Assembly: GCA_048498995.1 (NCBI GenBank)
Contig: JBEHWX010000045.1
Location: forward strand, 1 to 44,729
Length of the DNA stretch: 44,729 bases
Direction: 5' to 3'
Source of the DNA: JBEHWX01 sp048498995
Lineage (GTDB): Bacteria; Bacteroidota; Ignavibacteria; OLB7
Below the pieces are notes generated by a model that was not told where the DNA came from, searched no databases, and saw only the letters and a program-made list of their open reading frames with translations. A program made the position numbers and the translations under genes. Positions within the stretch are counted from its first letter, which is position 1. Each line of letters starts with the position of its first letter. Below, one piece after another: positions 24,185 through 34,301 of the stretch.

Positions 24185-26365
24185 TCAGGCCCGCGCCGGC
24201 TCCAGCGAGCGCGACTGTCCGAAGCTGATCGACGTCGTACCGCGATCGAGCATCAGCATGAAGACGGTCCGCGTGGCGAACACGGCCGTGAAGAGGGTCG
24301 CCGCGATACCGATCATGAGGGTGACGGCGAAGCCCTGAATCGGACCGGTGCCGAACCAGAAGAGAATGGCGCCGGTGAGGAAGGTCGTGATATGCGTGTC
24401 GATGATCGCCTGCCAGGCCTTCTGATAGCCGAGCTCCACCGCCTGCTTGAGCGACCGTCCGGCGGCCAGCTCCTCGCGGATACGCTCGTAGATCAGAACG
24501 TTGCCGTCGACGGCCATGCCGATGGTCAGCACCAGACCGCCGATGCCCGGCAGCGTGAGCGTGGCGTTGAACGCGGCCAGCAGGGCCAGCGTGATCAGAA
24601 GGTTGAACATCACCGCCACGTCGGCGATGAAGCCACCATATGCGTAATACAGAAGCATGAAGACGATGACCAGGGCCGCGGCCAGCAGCGTGGCGTTGAC
24701 CCCCTGCTTGATCGAGTCCTCGCCGAGCGACGGACCGACCTGGCGATCCTCGATGATCTTCACCGGAGCCTTCAGCGCGCCGGCCTTGAGCACGACGGCC
24801 AGGAGGTTGGCCTCCTTGGAGTCCTTCGAGCCGGTGATCTGCGAGGAGCCGCCGGTGATCTTCGACTGCACGACCGGGGCCGAGTAGACCGCCGAGTCGA
24901 GGATGATCGCCACGCGCTTCTTCAGGTTGCGGCCGGTGATGTTGGCCCAGGTATCGGCGCCGTCGGCGTTCATCTCCATCAGCACCATCGCCTTGCCGGT
25001 CTGGTCGAACGACGGACGGGCGTCGGTGACCGCCTCGCCGGTCAGCTCCGGGTCACGAGCGACCACGTACATCGAGTAGAGGCTCGAATCCGGGTTGGTC
25101 GGGTGGACGCCGAACGGCTGCGCCGAGAAGGCGATCGTCAGATCCTCCGGCCACACCGCCTTGACTTCCGGACGGTTGAACATCGCCTTGATCTTGTCGC
25201 GATCGATGCCGGCGACCGAGAAGTTGTAGATGCCCTGCGGAAGGGTCTTGACGATGATCGACGTCTCCTGTCCCTGCGACTCCTCGTTCTGCTGATAGAA
25301 CACGCCGAGCTTGGCGCCGAGCGGATGGTCGATATTGACGCGGCGGCGGACCTCCTGCGGCGGCAGCCCGGCATACGGGTTGCTGGTATCGCTGGCGGTA
25401 TCCGCGGCGGCGGTCGCGGCCGAGTCCCGATGGGCCGCGCCGGTATCGGTCGAGGCGATGCGGGCGGTGTCGGTGGCCTTGGCGGAATCCTTCGTGGCAA
25501 CGGCGGTCGTCTCGCGCGAGGCAACGGCCGTCGAGTCGAGGTGACGGTTCACGCCGGCGCTGTCGTGCGCGGCATGGGCCTTGGCGGTGTCGATCGCCTT
25601 GGTGGCCGGGGACTTCTCCAGCGGAGAGACCTTGCCGGCCAGCACGCGGTCGACCGCCTGAAGCGCCTTGACCGCCTCGAGATTGTCGTGCACCGGCTTG
25701 AACTCCAGACGCGCGGTGGTCTGCAGCAGGCTGGTGATCTCCCCCTTGTCGGTCACGCCCGGAAGCTCGATCACCAGACGGCGTCCGCCGACCTTCTGAA
25801 TGGTCGTCTCGGAGACGCCGTAGCGGTCGATACGCTGGCGGATGACCTGCTCGGCCTGATCGACGGCATCATCCACGTTCTTGCGGAGCCGGGAGATGAC
25901 CGCCTCGTCGCTCACGTCGTTGCCGAGCTCGCCGACATCGTAGTAGCTCAGGAGGGTCTTCCCCTTCTTCTTGGCGATGTTGTCGAACTGGGCCAGGAAG
26001 ATATCGAGGACCGGACGGTCGCTCTGGGCCGCCTCGCGACGGGTCGCGGCGATCACCTGCTCGAAGGTCTCGTCGACGGCATCCCGCTGCGCGCTCTCGT
26101 AGAGCATGGTCGGGATATCCACTTCCATGGTGATGTAGACACCGCCGCGGAGATCCAGACCGAGCTTGATCCGGTGCTCCTTGGCCGACTGCCATGCGTC
26201 CTTGTTGGCCATGTCCCACCGGGCCAGCGCGACCGAATCGCGCTTGACCACGAGGGCCTGGCGCGCGGCGTCGAGCTGATAGAACCGATAGGTGGGCCAG
26301 AGGAAGTAGATCGTCGCGGCAAAGACAAGCCCGATGACGATCAGACGAGTTCTAGTTGAATTCAC
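24185..26365 (-). CDS. secD: Protein translocase subunit SecD
   Basis: The 726-aa protein is the larger SecDF subunit. It has an N-terminal helix (about 8-26), GLDLRGGVYITMEVD (69-83), a large periplasmic part and a C-terminal six-helix unit. The latter carries GLVLTIGMAVDGNVLIYERIREEL, the SecD signature, and FLTGAILFWFGTGPIQGFAV. Residues about 252-328 (DNA 25382-25612) are an Ala/Thr/Asp/Ser-rich low-complexity insertion in the periplasmic part, not seen in typical SecD. The start is GTG at 26365, preceded by GGAG 8 nt upstream. A TATATTGG box (26465-26472) lies about 100 nt upstream. Confidence 0.95.
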   Translation of the reverse strand: MNSTRTRLIVIGLVFAATIYFLWPTYRFYQLDAARQALVVKRDSVALARWDMANKDAWQSAKEHRIKLGLDLRGGVYITMEVDIPTMLYESAQRDAVDETFEQVIAATRREAAQSDRPVLDIFLAQFDNIAKKKGKTLLSYYDVGELGNDVSDEAVISRLRKNVDDAVDQAEQVIRQRIDRYGVSETTIQKVGGRRLVIELPGVTDKGEITSLLQTTARLEFKPVHDNLEAVKALQAVDRVLAGKVSPLEKSPATKAIDTAKAHAAHDSAGVNRHLDSTAVASRETTAVATKDSAKATDTARIASTDTGAAHRDSAATAAADTASDTSNPYAGLPPQEVRRRVNIDHPLGAKLGVFYQQNEESQGQETSIIVKTLPQGIYNFSVAGIDRDKIKAMFNRPEVKAVWPEDLTIAFSAQPFGVHPTNPDSSLYSMYVVARDPELTGEAVTDARPSFDQTGKAMVLMEMNADGADTWANITGRNLKKRVAIILDSAVYSAPVVQSKITGGSSQITGSKDSKEANLLAVVLKAGALKAPVKIIEDRQVGPSLGEDSIKQGVNATLLAAALVIVFMLLYYAYGGFIADVAVMFNLLITLALLAAFNATLTLPGIGGLVLTIGMAVDGNVLIYERIREELAAGRSLKQAVELGYQKAWQAIIDTHITTFLTGAILFWFGTGPIQGFAVTLMIGIAATLFTAVFATRTVFMLMLDRGTTSISFGQSRSLEPARA

Positions 26366-26704
26366 AGATGATGCTCCACCAAGTGCAGAATGCTTCTCAC
26401 GTAGATGAGTGTGTGTCGAAGGTCGCGGGGGACGCTTCGCACCCGTTGTGGGCTCGAAAGGCGTCCAATATACACGGGGCGGTGTCTACGAGTCAATTGC
26501 GAATTGAGGAGAGGGAGCTTCCGGACGCGGGAGATTTTTCCGCGAAATCGACGATCGCGGCGGGATTTGCATCATCCGGCGAGGGGTGAGCGGGCGGTCG
26601 ATTTATTCTCCTTTTCCCTTCCGGGGCGGGCGGAATTGCCGGCGACGGCCGGACCGGGACCGGACCGGGACCGGACCGGGCGATCCTCCCCACCGACCGG
26701 CTCC
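26366..26704. other. Intergenic region upstream of secD
   Basis: No gene is supported in these 339 bases. They contain a TAnnTTTG-like box TATATTGG on the minus strand (26465-26472), which may drive secD, and three copies of CCGGACCGGGA (26649-26680). A locally AT-rich stretch lies near 26500-26620. Confidence 0.4.
26649..26680. repeat. 11-bp tandem repeat, three copies
   Basis: CCGGACCGGGA is repeated at 26649, 26660 and 26671 (the last lacks one base), just beyond the stop of the nitroreductase gene. It is a small slippage-type array. Confidence 0.65.
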
Positions 26705-27383
<679 letters not shown>

Positions 27384-27391
<8 letters not shown>

Positions 27392-28853
27392 GGTCGACGA
27401 CGATCATGTTCGTGCTCGCCTTCTCGTCGAGCGGGAAGCCGGTCGTGATGATCACGATATCCCCTTCCTCGACAACGCCCCCCTCCAGCGCGGCCTCCTT
27501 CATCATGGAGATCGCCCCCTCGGTGGTCTCCGGCTGCTTGATCATCACGCTGTAGATGCCGCGGTAGAGCCCGATCTGCCGGCAGAGGAGCTCGTCCTGC
27601 GCCATGGCGATGATCGGCGCCTCCGGGCGATGCCGGGAGAGGACCTTCGCGGTGTTGCCGGTGTAGGTGAGGCAGAGGATCGACTGCGCGTTGACCTGCG
27701 CCGAGAGCACCGCGGCCGCGGTCGCCACGGCGTACTCCGCCTGCTCGGCGTCGGTGTCGAAGGCCACCGGCGGGCGGGGCTGCGTCAGGTTGAAGCGGAC
27801 GGCGCTCTCGGTGGTTCTGATGATGTCGTTCATCGCGATCACCGCCTCGACCGGATAGGCGCCGACCGAGGTCTCGGCCGAGAGCATCACCACGTCGGTG
27901 CCGTCGAAGACGGCGTTGGCCACGTCGGAGGATTCGGCGCGGGTGGGACGCGGGTTCTGCACCATCGACTCGAGCATCTGGGTCGCGGTGATCACCGGCT
28001 TCCCCATCTCGTTGCACTTTCTGATGATCCGCTTCTGCAGCAGCGGCACCTCCTGGCTCGGCAGCTCCACGCCGAGATCGCCTCGGGCGATCATCACCGC
28101 GTCGGAGGCGGCGATGATGGCGTCGAGCTCCCGGATCGCCTCGATCTTCTCGATCTTGGAGATCACCGGCGTCGACTTGCCGTGCTGCGCGATCAGCTTC
28201 TTCAGGTCGAGGATATCCTTGGCCGAGCGGACGAACGAGAGCGCGACGTAATCGACGCCGAGCTCCAGCCCGTAGACCACGTCCTTCCGGTCCTTGGCCG
28301 TGAGCGCCGGCTCGCTGACGGCGACGCCGGGGAGGTTCACCCCCTTGTGCTCCTTCAGCAGCCCGCCGTTGATCACGCTGCAGGTGACGTTCTTCCCCGA
28401 CTTGGAATCGACCCGGAGCGCGAGCAGACCATCGTCCAGGAAGATCATGTCGCCGGGCTGCACGTCGTTCGCCAGCTTCTTGTAGGCGACCGGGATCCGG
28501 TCGTCACCCGCCTTCACCGTGTCGACGGTGAGGACGACCTGGGAGGCCGGCCGCAGGAGGATCGGCCCGTTCGGCAGCGCGCCGATCCGGATCTTCGGAC
28601 CCTGGAGGTCCTGAATGATCGGGACGTGACGGTTCAGCTCCCGCGCGGCGGCGCGCGTCATCTCGAAGAGCTTCTTGTGCACCTCGTAGCGGGAGTGGGA
28701 GAAGTTCAGACGGATGGCGTCGGCACCGGCGAGGATGAGCTGCCGGATTCTCTCCTGCGTCGCCGTCGCGGGCCCGAGCGTGCAGAGGATCTTGGTATGC
28801 TGAAGCAATGGGGGAAAGAAGACCGATTGCTGCGATGCGTCGTTCTGCTTCAT
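27384..28853 (-). CDS. pyk: Pyruvate kinase
   Basis: The 489-aa enzyme converts phosphoenolpyruvate and ADP to pyruvate and ATP, the last step of glycolysis. It shows TKILCTLGPAT near the N-terminus, AIRLNFSHS, IIQDLQGPKIRIG, the catalytic SKIEKIEAIRELDAII, MIARGDLGVEL and KPVITATQMLESM, then a C-terminal allosteric-type domain. I chose ATG 28853; an in-frame TTG at 28862 is possible. No ribosome binding site precedes it, and TATACT (28865-28870) lies 11 nt upstream, so the mRNA would have a leader of only a few bases. The nitroreductase start overlaps its stop. Confidence 0.96.
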
Positions 28854-28864
28854 ACGGGACAAAT

Positions 28865-28870
28865 AGTATA
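28865..28870 (-). promoter_or_regulatory. pyk: TATACT box close to the pyk start
   Basis: On the minus strand TATACTATTTG runs from 28870 to 28860. It contains the same TATACTAT as the lipoprotein promoter near 15242 and a TATTTG core similar to the TAnnTTTG boxes. The predicted start site would leave a leader of about 5 nt. Confidence 0.4.
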
Positions 28871-28884
28871 TATGCCGTCTACCC

Positions 28885-28904
28885 CCGGCGCGACCGCGCG
28901 CCGG
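28885..28904 (-). terminator. Hairpin between the first OmpA gene and pyk
   Basis: CCGGCGCG (28885-28892) and CGCGCCGG (28897-28904) form an 8-bp stem with a 4-nt loop, and flanking CCC/GGG bases can compete or extend it. It lies about 180 nt past the OmpA stop and just before the pyk promoter box. No T run follows. Confidence 0.4.
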
Positions 28905-29084
28905 TCCGGGGGCCTCGTGGGAGCCTCCATTGCCGGCCCGCCGCGATCACCCCCCCGCGAGGCGCTCGCGACCATGCGCGGGCGACGCGGGAGCGGGGGC
29001 TCGAAAGTTCGTCGTTCTGACGCCGGGATTTATATGCCAAGCCGCTCCCGGACGGCGGCTCCATCTCCGCGTTTCAGTCGCGGA

Positions 29085-30950
29085 TCAGTCGCAGGTGCGG
29101 ACCACCTTGATGCCGATCCTGCGGTTCTGCTTCCGGATCTGCTCGAGCTTCACCGGGTCCATCTTGCGTGCCTCCGGCGACTTCGGGTCCGGCTCCGTCA
29201 CGGCGTTGCGGGTGCTGCCGTAGCCGATCGTCGCCTCGATCTTGTTGGAGTCGACGCCACGCTCCACCAGCCACGCGGCCACGCGCCGGGCGCGCATCTC
29301 GCTCAACTGCTGGTTCCGATCCTCGGTTCCCTCCCGCGAGGCATGTCCCTCGATCACGATGCCGAGCCCCGGACACTGATTGGTGAAGCGGAGCACCTTG
29401 GCCAGGTTGTCGTTCGTCTCCGGCCGGCCGAAATCGAACTGGTCGGTGTCGACGATGAAGAAGATCTCCGGGAAGTCGAGCACCGCGCCGAGCTTCGGCG
29501 GGGCCGGACATCCGCGGCGATCGGCCTCGCCGGCCACCAGCGGGCAGAGGTCGTCGCCGTCGATCACCGTGTCGTCGTCGGTATCCGGCTTCAGCGGATC
29601 GGTGCGGACGGTGAGCACCTCCTCGCCGTCGCTCAGCTTGTCCTCGTCGGTATCCTTCTTCTTCGGATCGGTCTTGTAGACCAGCACCTCCTCCCCATCC
29701 TTCAATCCGTCCGCGTCGGTATCGGCGCTCTTCGGATCGGTCCCATGCCGGCGCACTTCCTCGCCGTCGCTCAGCTTGTCCTCGTCGGTATCGGCCTTGA
29801 GCGGGTCGGTGCCGACCACGGTCACCTCCTGGCCATCCTCGAGGCCGTCGCCGTCGGTATCGGGGCGCAGCGGATCGGTCTTCTGCTGGTCCACCTCCTG
29901 GCCGTCGGTCAGGCCGTCGCCGTCGGTATCCGGCTTGCGCGGATCGGTCTTCCGCTCCACCTCCCGTCCGTCGACGAGGCCGTCGCCATCGGTATCGGCC
30001 ACGCGCGGATCGGTCCCGATCTCGACGAGCTCCACCTCGTCGTTCAGGCCATCCCCATCGGTATCGGCCTTGAGCGGATCGGTGCCGAATCGGCGCACCT
30101 CCTCGAAATCGCTCAGTCCGTCCCCGTCGGTATCCGCGTTGCACGGATCGGTGCCGATGCGTCGCTCCTCGTCGTCGGTGAGCTTGTCCTTGTCGCAGTC
30201 GAGCGCGCCGAAGATGTAGTAGCTGGCGCCGATGCCGAGGAAAGCGGTGTGATCGCTCTTGGCGGCCGGCGGGGCAAGCGTCAGCTCGCCGGAGCCGACG
30301 GAGCCCGGCCCCGGATAATCGTCGAGATAGCGGGTCGAGGTCAGATCGATCTCCAGCTTGGCGGTGAGCGCCAGCTCGTCGGTCACGTACCATTCCAGTC
30401 CCGCTCCGAGCGGCGCCACGAAGCTGCTGCCGGCGTAGACGCCGTTCAGGTTGTTCGGCAGCTGGGATGCCTGGTCGGCGTTGCGCGGATCGAAGGTCGC
30501 CATGCCGGCCCCGGCGAAGAGGTACGGGACGATCTTCCCATCCGGGATGAAATTGTACGACAGGAGCAGGGCGTAGCGGAAGACGTTCGTGGTGTTGTCG
30601 GCCTCGCGCTTGACGCCGGTGCCGGGGTACGTGCCGGTGCCGGGCCCGCCGCCGAGGGGTCCGAAATACGCCGTGTCCTGGAGGATATCGTTGGTCGTGA
30701 TGCCGTACCGTGCCTGCACGAGCCCGAGCGTTCCGTGCACGGAGAGGTACGGTAGAATATTCCATCGGACGAACAGGTCGCCGGCAAGGCCGGGGGAAAC
30801 CTCTTCGTAGGTGCCGAAATAGCGGCCGAGGCCCGCGTGGAATCCCACGCTGATGCGCCCTTCGGACGATTGTGCGAGAACGGTGCGCGACGCCGCCAGA
30901 TTCGCGATCGCGATCAGGAGCACCGCGAGAAAACGATTACGACGAATCAT
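29085..30950 (-). CDS. OmpA-family protein with ten thrombospondin type-3 calcium repeats
   Basis: The 621-aa protein has a signal peptide (cleavage near VLAQ, residue 26) and an N-terminal beta-barrel (about 27-250). Ten repeats of about 22 residues follow (251-470), built on DTDGDGLxDGxEV...TDP, the calcium-binding thrombospondin type-3 pattern. An OmpA peptidoglycan-binding domain (about 488-621) has IVIEGHASREG and NQQLSEMRARRVAAWL. It should tether the outer membrane to the wall through a calcium-stiffened linker. Residue pairs DTDEDKLSDGEEV occur twice, showing internal duplication. A TATGTTTG box ends 4 nt before the ATG and no ribosome binding site is present, suggesting a leaderless mRNA. 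Confidence 0.93.
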   Translation of the reverse strand: MIRRNRFLAVLLIAIANLAASRTVLAQSSEGRISVGFHAGLGRYFGTYEEVSPGLAGDLFVRWNILPYLSVHGTLGLVQARYGITTNDILQDTAYFGPLGGGPGTGTYPGTGVKREADNTTNVFRYALLLSYNFIPDGKIVPYLFAGAGMATFDPRNADQASQLPNNLNGVYAGSSFVAPLGAGLEWYVTDELALTAKLEIDLTSTRYLDDYPGPGSVGSGELTLAPPAAKSDHTAFLGIGASYYIFGALDCDKDKLTDDEERRIGTDPCNADTDGDGLSDFEEVRRFGTDPLKADTDGDGLNDEVELVEIGTDPRVADTDGDGLVDGREVERKTDPRKPDTDGDGLTDGQEVDQQKTDPLRPDTDGDGLEDGQEVTVVGTDPLKADTDEDKLSDGEEVRRHGTDPKSADTDADGLKDGEEVLVYKTDPKKKDTDEDKLSDGEEVLTVRTDPLKPDTDDDTVIDGDDLCPLVAGEADRRGCPAPPKLGAVLDFPEIFFIVDTDQFDFGRPETNDNLAKVLRFTNQCPGLGIVIEGHASREGTEDRNQQLSEMRARRVAAWLVERGVDSNKIEATIGYGSTRNAVTEPDPKSPEARKMDPVKLEQIRKQNRRIGIKVVRTCD

Positions 30951-30954
30951 CGCG

Positions 30955-30962
30955 CAAACATA
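30955..30962 (-). promoter_or_regulatory. TATGTTTG box adjacent to the OmpA start
   Basis: The box matches TAnnTTTG and lies in the 11-mer GCGCAAACATA (30952-30962), identical to the one upstream of sucD. Only four bases separate it from the ATG at 30950. Just upstream, CCGGAA and TTCCGG (30967-30984) form an inverted repeat that could bind a regulator. Confidence 0.45.
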
Positions 30963-31069
30963 CCAGCCGGAAGGGACATTCCGGAATGGAATCGTCGCCG
31001 ATTTCCCCGCGGATCGTCCGGAGCATGGTCCGCTCCCCTCCCCGGCCGGCCATCACGCCGGCGGCGATG

Positions 31070-32983
31070 CTACGGGCAGCGACGGCGAACCATAGCCGTG
31101 ATGCGGCGATTCTGGCGGCGGATCCTCTCGAGCATCGCCGGCGGCGCTCCCCCGGAGGGCTCCGGCACCTTCGGCATCAACGATCCGTAACCTACCGTTC
31201 CGAGGATCTTGCCCGGGGCGATTCCGTTGGCCAGCAGCCAGTCGCGCACGCGCGCGGCGCGCTTCTCGGAGAGCTTCTGGTTCCAGCGCGCGCTGCCGTC
31301 GGCCGAGGTATGCCCCTCGATCACCACCCCCACCTCGTCGCACTGACGGAGGAAGTCGAGCATCGCGCTCAGGTTGCGCGCGGTCTCGGGGCGGGTGAAG
31401 TCGAAATCGTCGGAGTTGATCTTGAAGTAGATGCCGGAGAAATCCGCGCGGTCCCCCTCCTCCACGCTCCGCGGCAGGCCGGCCAGCGGTCCGCTCGGCT
31501 GCACGGCCGTCGGCGCCGGACGCGGCGAAAGCTCCGGCGGGCAGCCGTGGTTGGCCGGGTCGCCGGGGACTTTCGGGCAGGCATCGAGCCCGTCGATCAC
31601 GCCGTCGCCGTCGCTGTCCGGATTGCGCGGATCCGAGAGGGTCCGGGTAACCTCGACGCCGTCGGTCAGCAGATCCTTGTCGGTATCCTCGCGGAGCGGA
31701 TTGGTCCGGTACTGCCGGATCTCCTCGCCATCGTTCAGGCCGTCGTGGTCGCTGTCGGCCACGAGCGGATCGGTCCGGAACACCATCACCTCGGAGCCGT
31801 CGTTCAGGCCGTCGTGATCGGTGTCCGGGTTGTTCGGACTGGTGTTGTAGCGAAGGATCTCCTCGGAGTCGGAGAGGTAATCGCCGTCGCTGTCGGGGTT
31901 GTAGGGATCGGTCTTGTACCGGTTCACCTCCTCCTCGTCGGTCAGGCCGTCGCCGTCGCTGTCGTTGGCCGCGCCGTACGGATCGAAGGCCGGACGCGAC
32001 GGCTTCTCGACCGGCGCGGGCACCTCCTGGGCGATCGCGGCGGTATCCGGCGTCGACGCCACCGGCGGATGCTCGACCGGCGTTTCCTCGACGGCCGGCG
32101 GCTGCTCGGCAACCGGGGGCTCGGCGGGGGACTCGACCGGGGGCCGCTCCTCGGCGATGGCCGGCGGGGGCTCCGGCTCCGGTTCCGGCTCCTCCTCGGG
32201 AGGCGCCGCGCCGGGGCGGAGAATGCTGTAGGAGACGCCGACGCTGACCGAGCCCAGGTAGTCCGCCGGCGTGCTGGCGCCTCCCGGACCCGGCGCTCCC
32301 GGATGCTCGTCGAAATCGAGGAAGTGGGCGTAGCCGTCGATATAATCGGAGCCGGTCAGGTAGACGAGCCCCTGAAGGTTCACGTTGAGGCGATCGTTCA
32401 GGTAATAGCGGAGCCCGCCGCCGATCGGCATCACGAACGTCCGGTTGGTGTAGCTGCCGGTGAAGGCTGTCGGCAACTCCTCCCCCCGATCGTTGCTGAT
32501 GCTGAACTGGATCAGCCCGAAGCCGAGCATGAAGTAGGGAACCAGGGTCGAGGAGGCCTCGAAATCGCTCTGCGCGAAGAGGATGTACTTGGTGACGCTG
32601 ATCCGGTTGGTTCCGGTGATGGCGACATCGCTCAGGGGATAGAGGCTGTCGCCGAGTCTGCCGAAGAAATTCGCCCCGTACTTGCGCCGGACGTAATCGT
32701 TGATGCCATAGGAGAGCTGCATCCGGCCGAACATGGCGCCGACGGTGAAGTTGCTGGCGACGTTGTAGCGGAGGTTCAGGTCGATATCGAAACCGGTCTC
32801 CGGCGAGAGCGCCCCCTTCTCGTCGAGGCTGTTGAACTCGCCGAAGTAGTAGCCGGGGCCGAGCTCGAGGCCGATATCGAGCGCGCGCGGCACGATCTGC
32901 CCGCGGGCGGGCAGGTGAGCCGCGACGGCGATCGCCAGAAGGGTAAGCCCTCCGCCGAGCGCCCGAGTGAGAAAAGCGCGCAT
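31070..32983 (-). CDS. Second OmpA-family protein with thrombospondin type-3 repeats
   Basis: The 637-aa paralogue of the downstream OmpA gene has the same plan. A signal peptide (to about residue 29) leads into an N-terminal barrel (about 30-255). A Pro/Glu-rich linker (about 258-345, with EEEPEPEPEPPP) follows, then six type-3 repeats (DSDGDGLTDEEEV and variants) and an OmpA domain with VVIEGHTSADGSARWNQKLS and EKRAARVRDWLL. The linker replaces several of the calcium repeats of its partner. Both proteins end with basic residues and a Cys close to the C-terminus (RRRCP here, RTCD in the partner). No clear ribosome binding site precedes ATG 32983. The 86 nt to the next gene's start hold that gene's own promoter box. 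Confidence 0.93.
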   Translation of the reverse strand: MRAFLTRALGGGLTLLAIAVAAHLPARGQIVPRALDIGLELGPGYYFGEFNSLDEKGALSPETGFDIDLNLRYNVASNFTVGAMFGRMQLSYGINDYVRRKYGANFFGRLGDSLYPLSDVAITGTNRISVTKYILFAQSDFEASSTLVPYFMLGFGLIQFSISNDRGEELPTAFTGSYTNRTFVMPIGGGLRYYLNDRLNVNLQGLVYLTGSDYIDGYAHFLDFDEHPGAPGPGGASTPADYLGSVSVGVSYSILRPGAAPPEEEPEPEPEPPPAIAEERPPVESPAEPPVAEQPPAVEETPVEHPPVASTPDTAAIAQEVPAPVEKPSRPAFDPYGAANDSDGDGLTDEEEVNRYKTDPYNPDSDGDYLSDSEEILRYNTSPNNPDTDHDGLNDGSEVMVFRTDPLVADSDHDGLNDGEEIRQYRTNPLREDTDKDLLTDGVEVTRTLSDPRNPDSDGDGVIDGLDACPKVPGDPANHGCPPELSPRPAPTAVQPSGPLAGLPRSVEEGDRADFSGIYFKINSDDFDFTRPETARNLSAMLDFLRQCDEVGVVIEGHTSADGSARWNQKLSEKRAARVRDWLLANGIAPGKILGTVGYGSLMPKVPEPSGGAPPAMLERIRRQNRRITAMVRRRCP

Positions 32984-33346
32984 ACGTCGAGGAATGGAGC
33001 TCCGCGGAGCTTCCGTGCCCGTCGATCAGCCGGACGGGAGGATGCCGCGTGAGAAGATGGCGGGAAGTTATGCAGAAGGATGCTTCCCCGATGCGTCCGA
33101 AACCGGCGATGCGCTCGAATATTCGCCGGATACTCCCGGAGTCCTCCCCCGGAGCGCCCCCGCCCTCCCCGCCCGATGCACGGCGGTGCGGCCTCAGGGA
33201 TCGCCTGGAGCGCGCGCGGGAGGCGATCCCGGGTACGATCCATGGAGGTCCGGAAAACGAACGGCCCCATCCACGATCGGTCGTGGACGGGGCCGGCATG
33301 TGTCGAATCGGCGCCGATCACTCGGCGCGCCCATATCGATTCGGAC
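32984..33346. other. Intergenic region between tmk and the second OmpA gene
   Basis: These 363 bases have no supported gene. They contain the tmk terminator (33254-33294) and presumably the promoter of the OmpA gene at 32983, for which I see no clear box. Confidence 0.4.
33254..33294 (-). terminator. Intrinsic terminator of tmk
   Basis: On the minus strand GGCCCCGTCCACGA (33294-33281) pairs with TCGTGGATGGGGCC (33276-33263), with one G-U pair and a 4-nt loop, followed by GTTCGTTTT (33262-33254). It lies 53 nt past the tmk stop. Confidence 0.8.
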
Positions 33347-34066
33347 TCAGGCGATGACGGCGGTGCCGTTGCTGAAGCCGACGACGACATCCTCCAGCTC
33401 GAAATCGAGCTCGACGACCGGACGGGCCGCCGACGGTGGAGGCTCGAGCTCATTGACCTTGTCGAGCACGAGGCGCCAGATCGTCATGTGAACGTCGGCG
33501 ACGCTCTTGGAGCCGTCGACGATGTAGAAGCGCCCGCGGTTCTGCTCGGCGATCTCCATGTAGCCGTTGACCACGCGCTCGTAGAAGCGATGGCCGCTAT
33601 CCTCCATCCGGTCGCGATCGCCGGAGAGGCGGTCCTTGCAGCGTTCGAAGGCCATCTCCGGGGAGATGTCGATGTAGAACGTCATGTCCGGGACGAGGTC
33701 CTGCGTGGCGATCCGGTTGATATGAAGGATATCATCCAGCGGAAGCCCGCGTCCGTAGCCCTGATAGGCAACGGTGGAGTCGAAAAATCTATCGCAAATC
33801 ACGATCTTCTCCCGATCGAGCGCCGGGAGTACCACCTCCGCCACGAGCTGCGCGCGACTGGCTGCAAACAGCAGCAGTTCCGTCCGTTCGTTCATTTCCG
33901 AGTACTCCTTGTTCAGGAGGATCTGGCGGACGTGTTCCGACAATCTGGTATTGCCCGGTTCCCGAAGCGAGAGCACATTGCGCCCAGATTCCTCCAATCG
34001 CTCAGCCAGGAGCCTGGCCTGAGTCGATTTTCCGCAGCAGTCGATTCCTTCGAACGTGATTAGCAT
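33347..34066 (-). CDS. tmk: Thymidylate kinase
   Basis: The 239-aa enzyme phosphorylates dTMP to dTDP. It starts MLITFEGIDCCGKSTQ with the P-loop GIDCCGKST (residues 7-15); most homologues have GxDGxGKST, so Cys10-Cys11 is a small variation. REPGNTRLSEHVRQILL, ICDRFFDSTVAYQGYGRG (the DR(Y/F)xxS lid motif) and DISPEMAFERCKDR complete the family pattern. The catalytic core ends near residue 202. The remaining 37 residues (VNELEPPPSAARPV onward) are an extra acidic/hydrophobic tail. The ATG has AGGAG 9 nt upstream, and a TAGGTTTA box lies at 34102-34109. Confidence 0.95.
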   Translation of the reverse strand: MLITFEGIDCCGKSTQARLLAERLEESGRNVLSLREPGNTRLSEHVRQILLNKEYSEMNERTELLLFAASRAQLVAEVVLPALDREKIVICDRFFDSTVAYQGYGRGLPLDDILHINRIATQDLVPDMTFYIDISPEMAFERCKDRLSGDRDRMEDSGHRFYERVVNGYMEIAEQNRGRFYIVDGSKSVADVHMTIWRLVLDKVNELEPPPSAARPVVELDFELEDVVVGFSNGTAVIA

Positions 34067-34101
34067 AAGCGCTGCTCCTGTAATATGAACGGGACTCTAT
34101 C

Positions 34102-34109
34102 TAAACCTA
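34102..34109 (-). promoter_or_regulatory. tmk: TAGGTTTA box upstream of tmk
   Basis: It differs from TAnnTTTG only in the last base and lies 35 nt upstream of the tmk start, giving a short leader that would include the AGGAG site. Confidence 0.35.
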
Positions 34110-34301
34110 CACCCTGTCGAAGGGTTGGTAGAGGAGACGTCGAGTGGATAGCCGAGGAAGGCCGGCGAGGAATGTGGCCGGTTTGAGGGAGCGTCGACGT
34201 ACACCTGGTATGCCGCCGTCGCACATGCAAGCTGGACGTGAATGTCTGCACTGGTTCTGAAAATAGATTGCATCCGCACCAAAGTCAACCGAGGTCGATC
34301 A

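Noticed and set aside
34137..34200. Inverted repeat ACGTCGA/TCGACGT upstream of the lipoprotein gene
   Set aside because: The arms are only 7 bp and 50 bp apart, which is expected by chance in GC-rich DNA.
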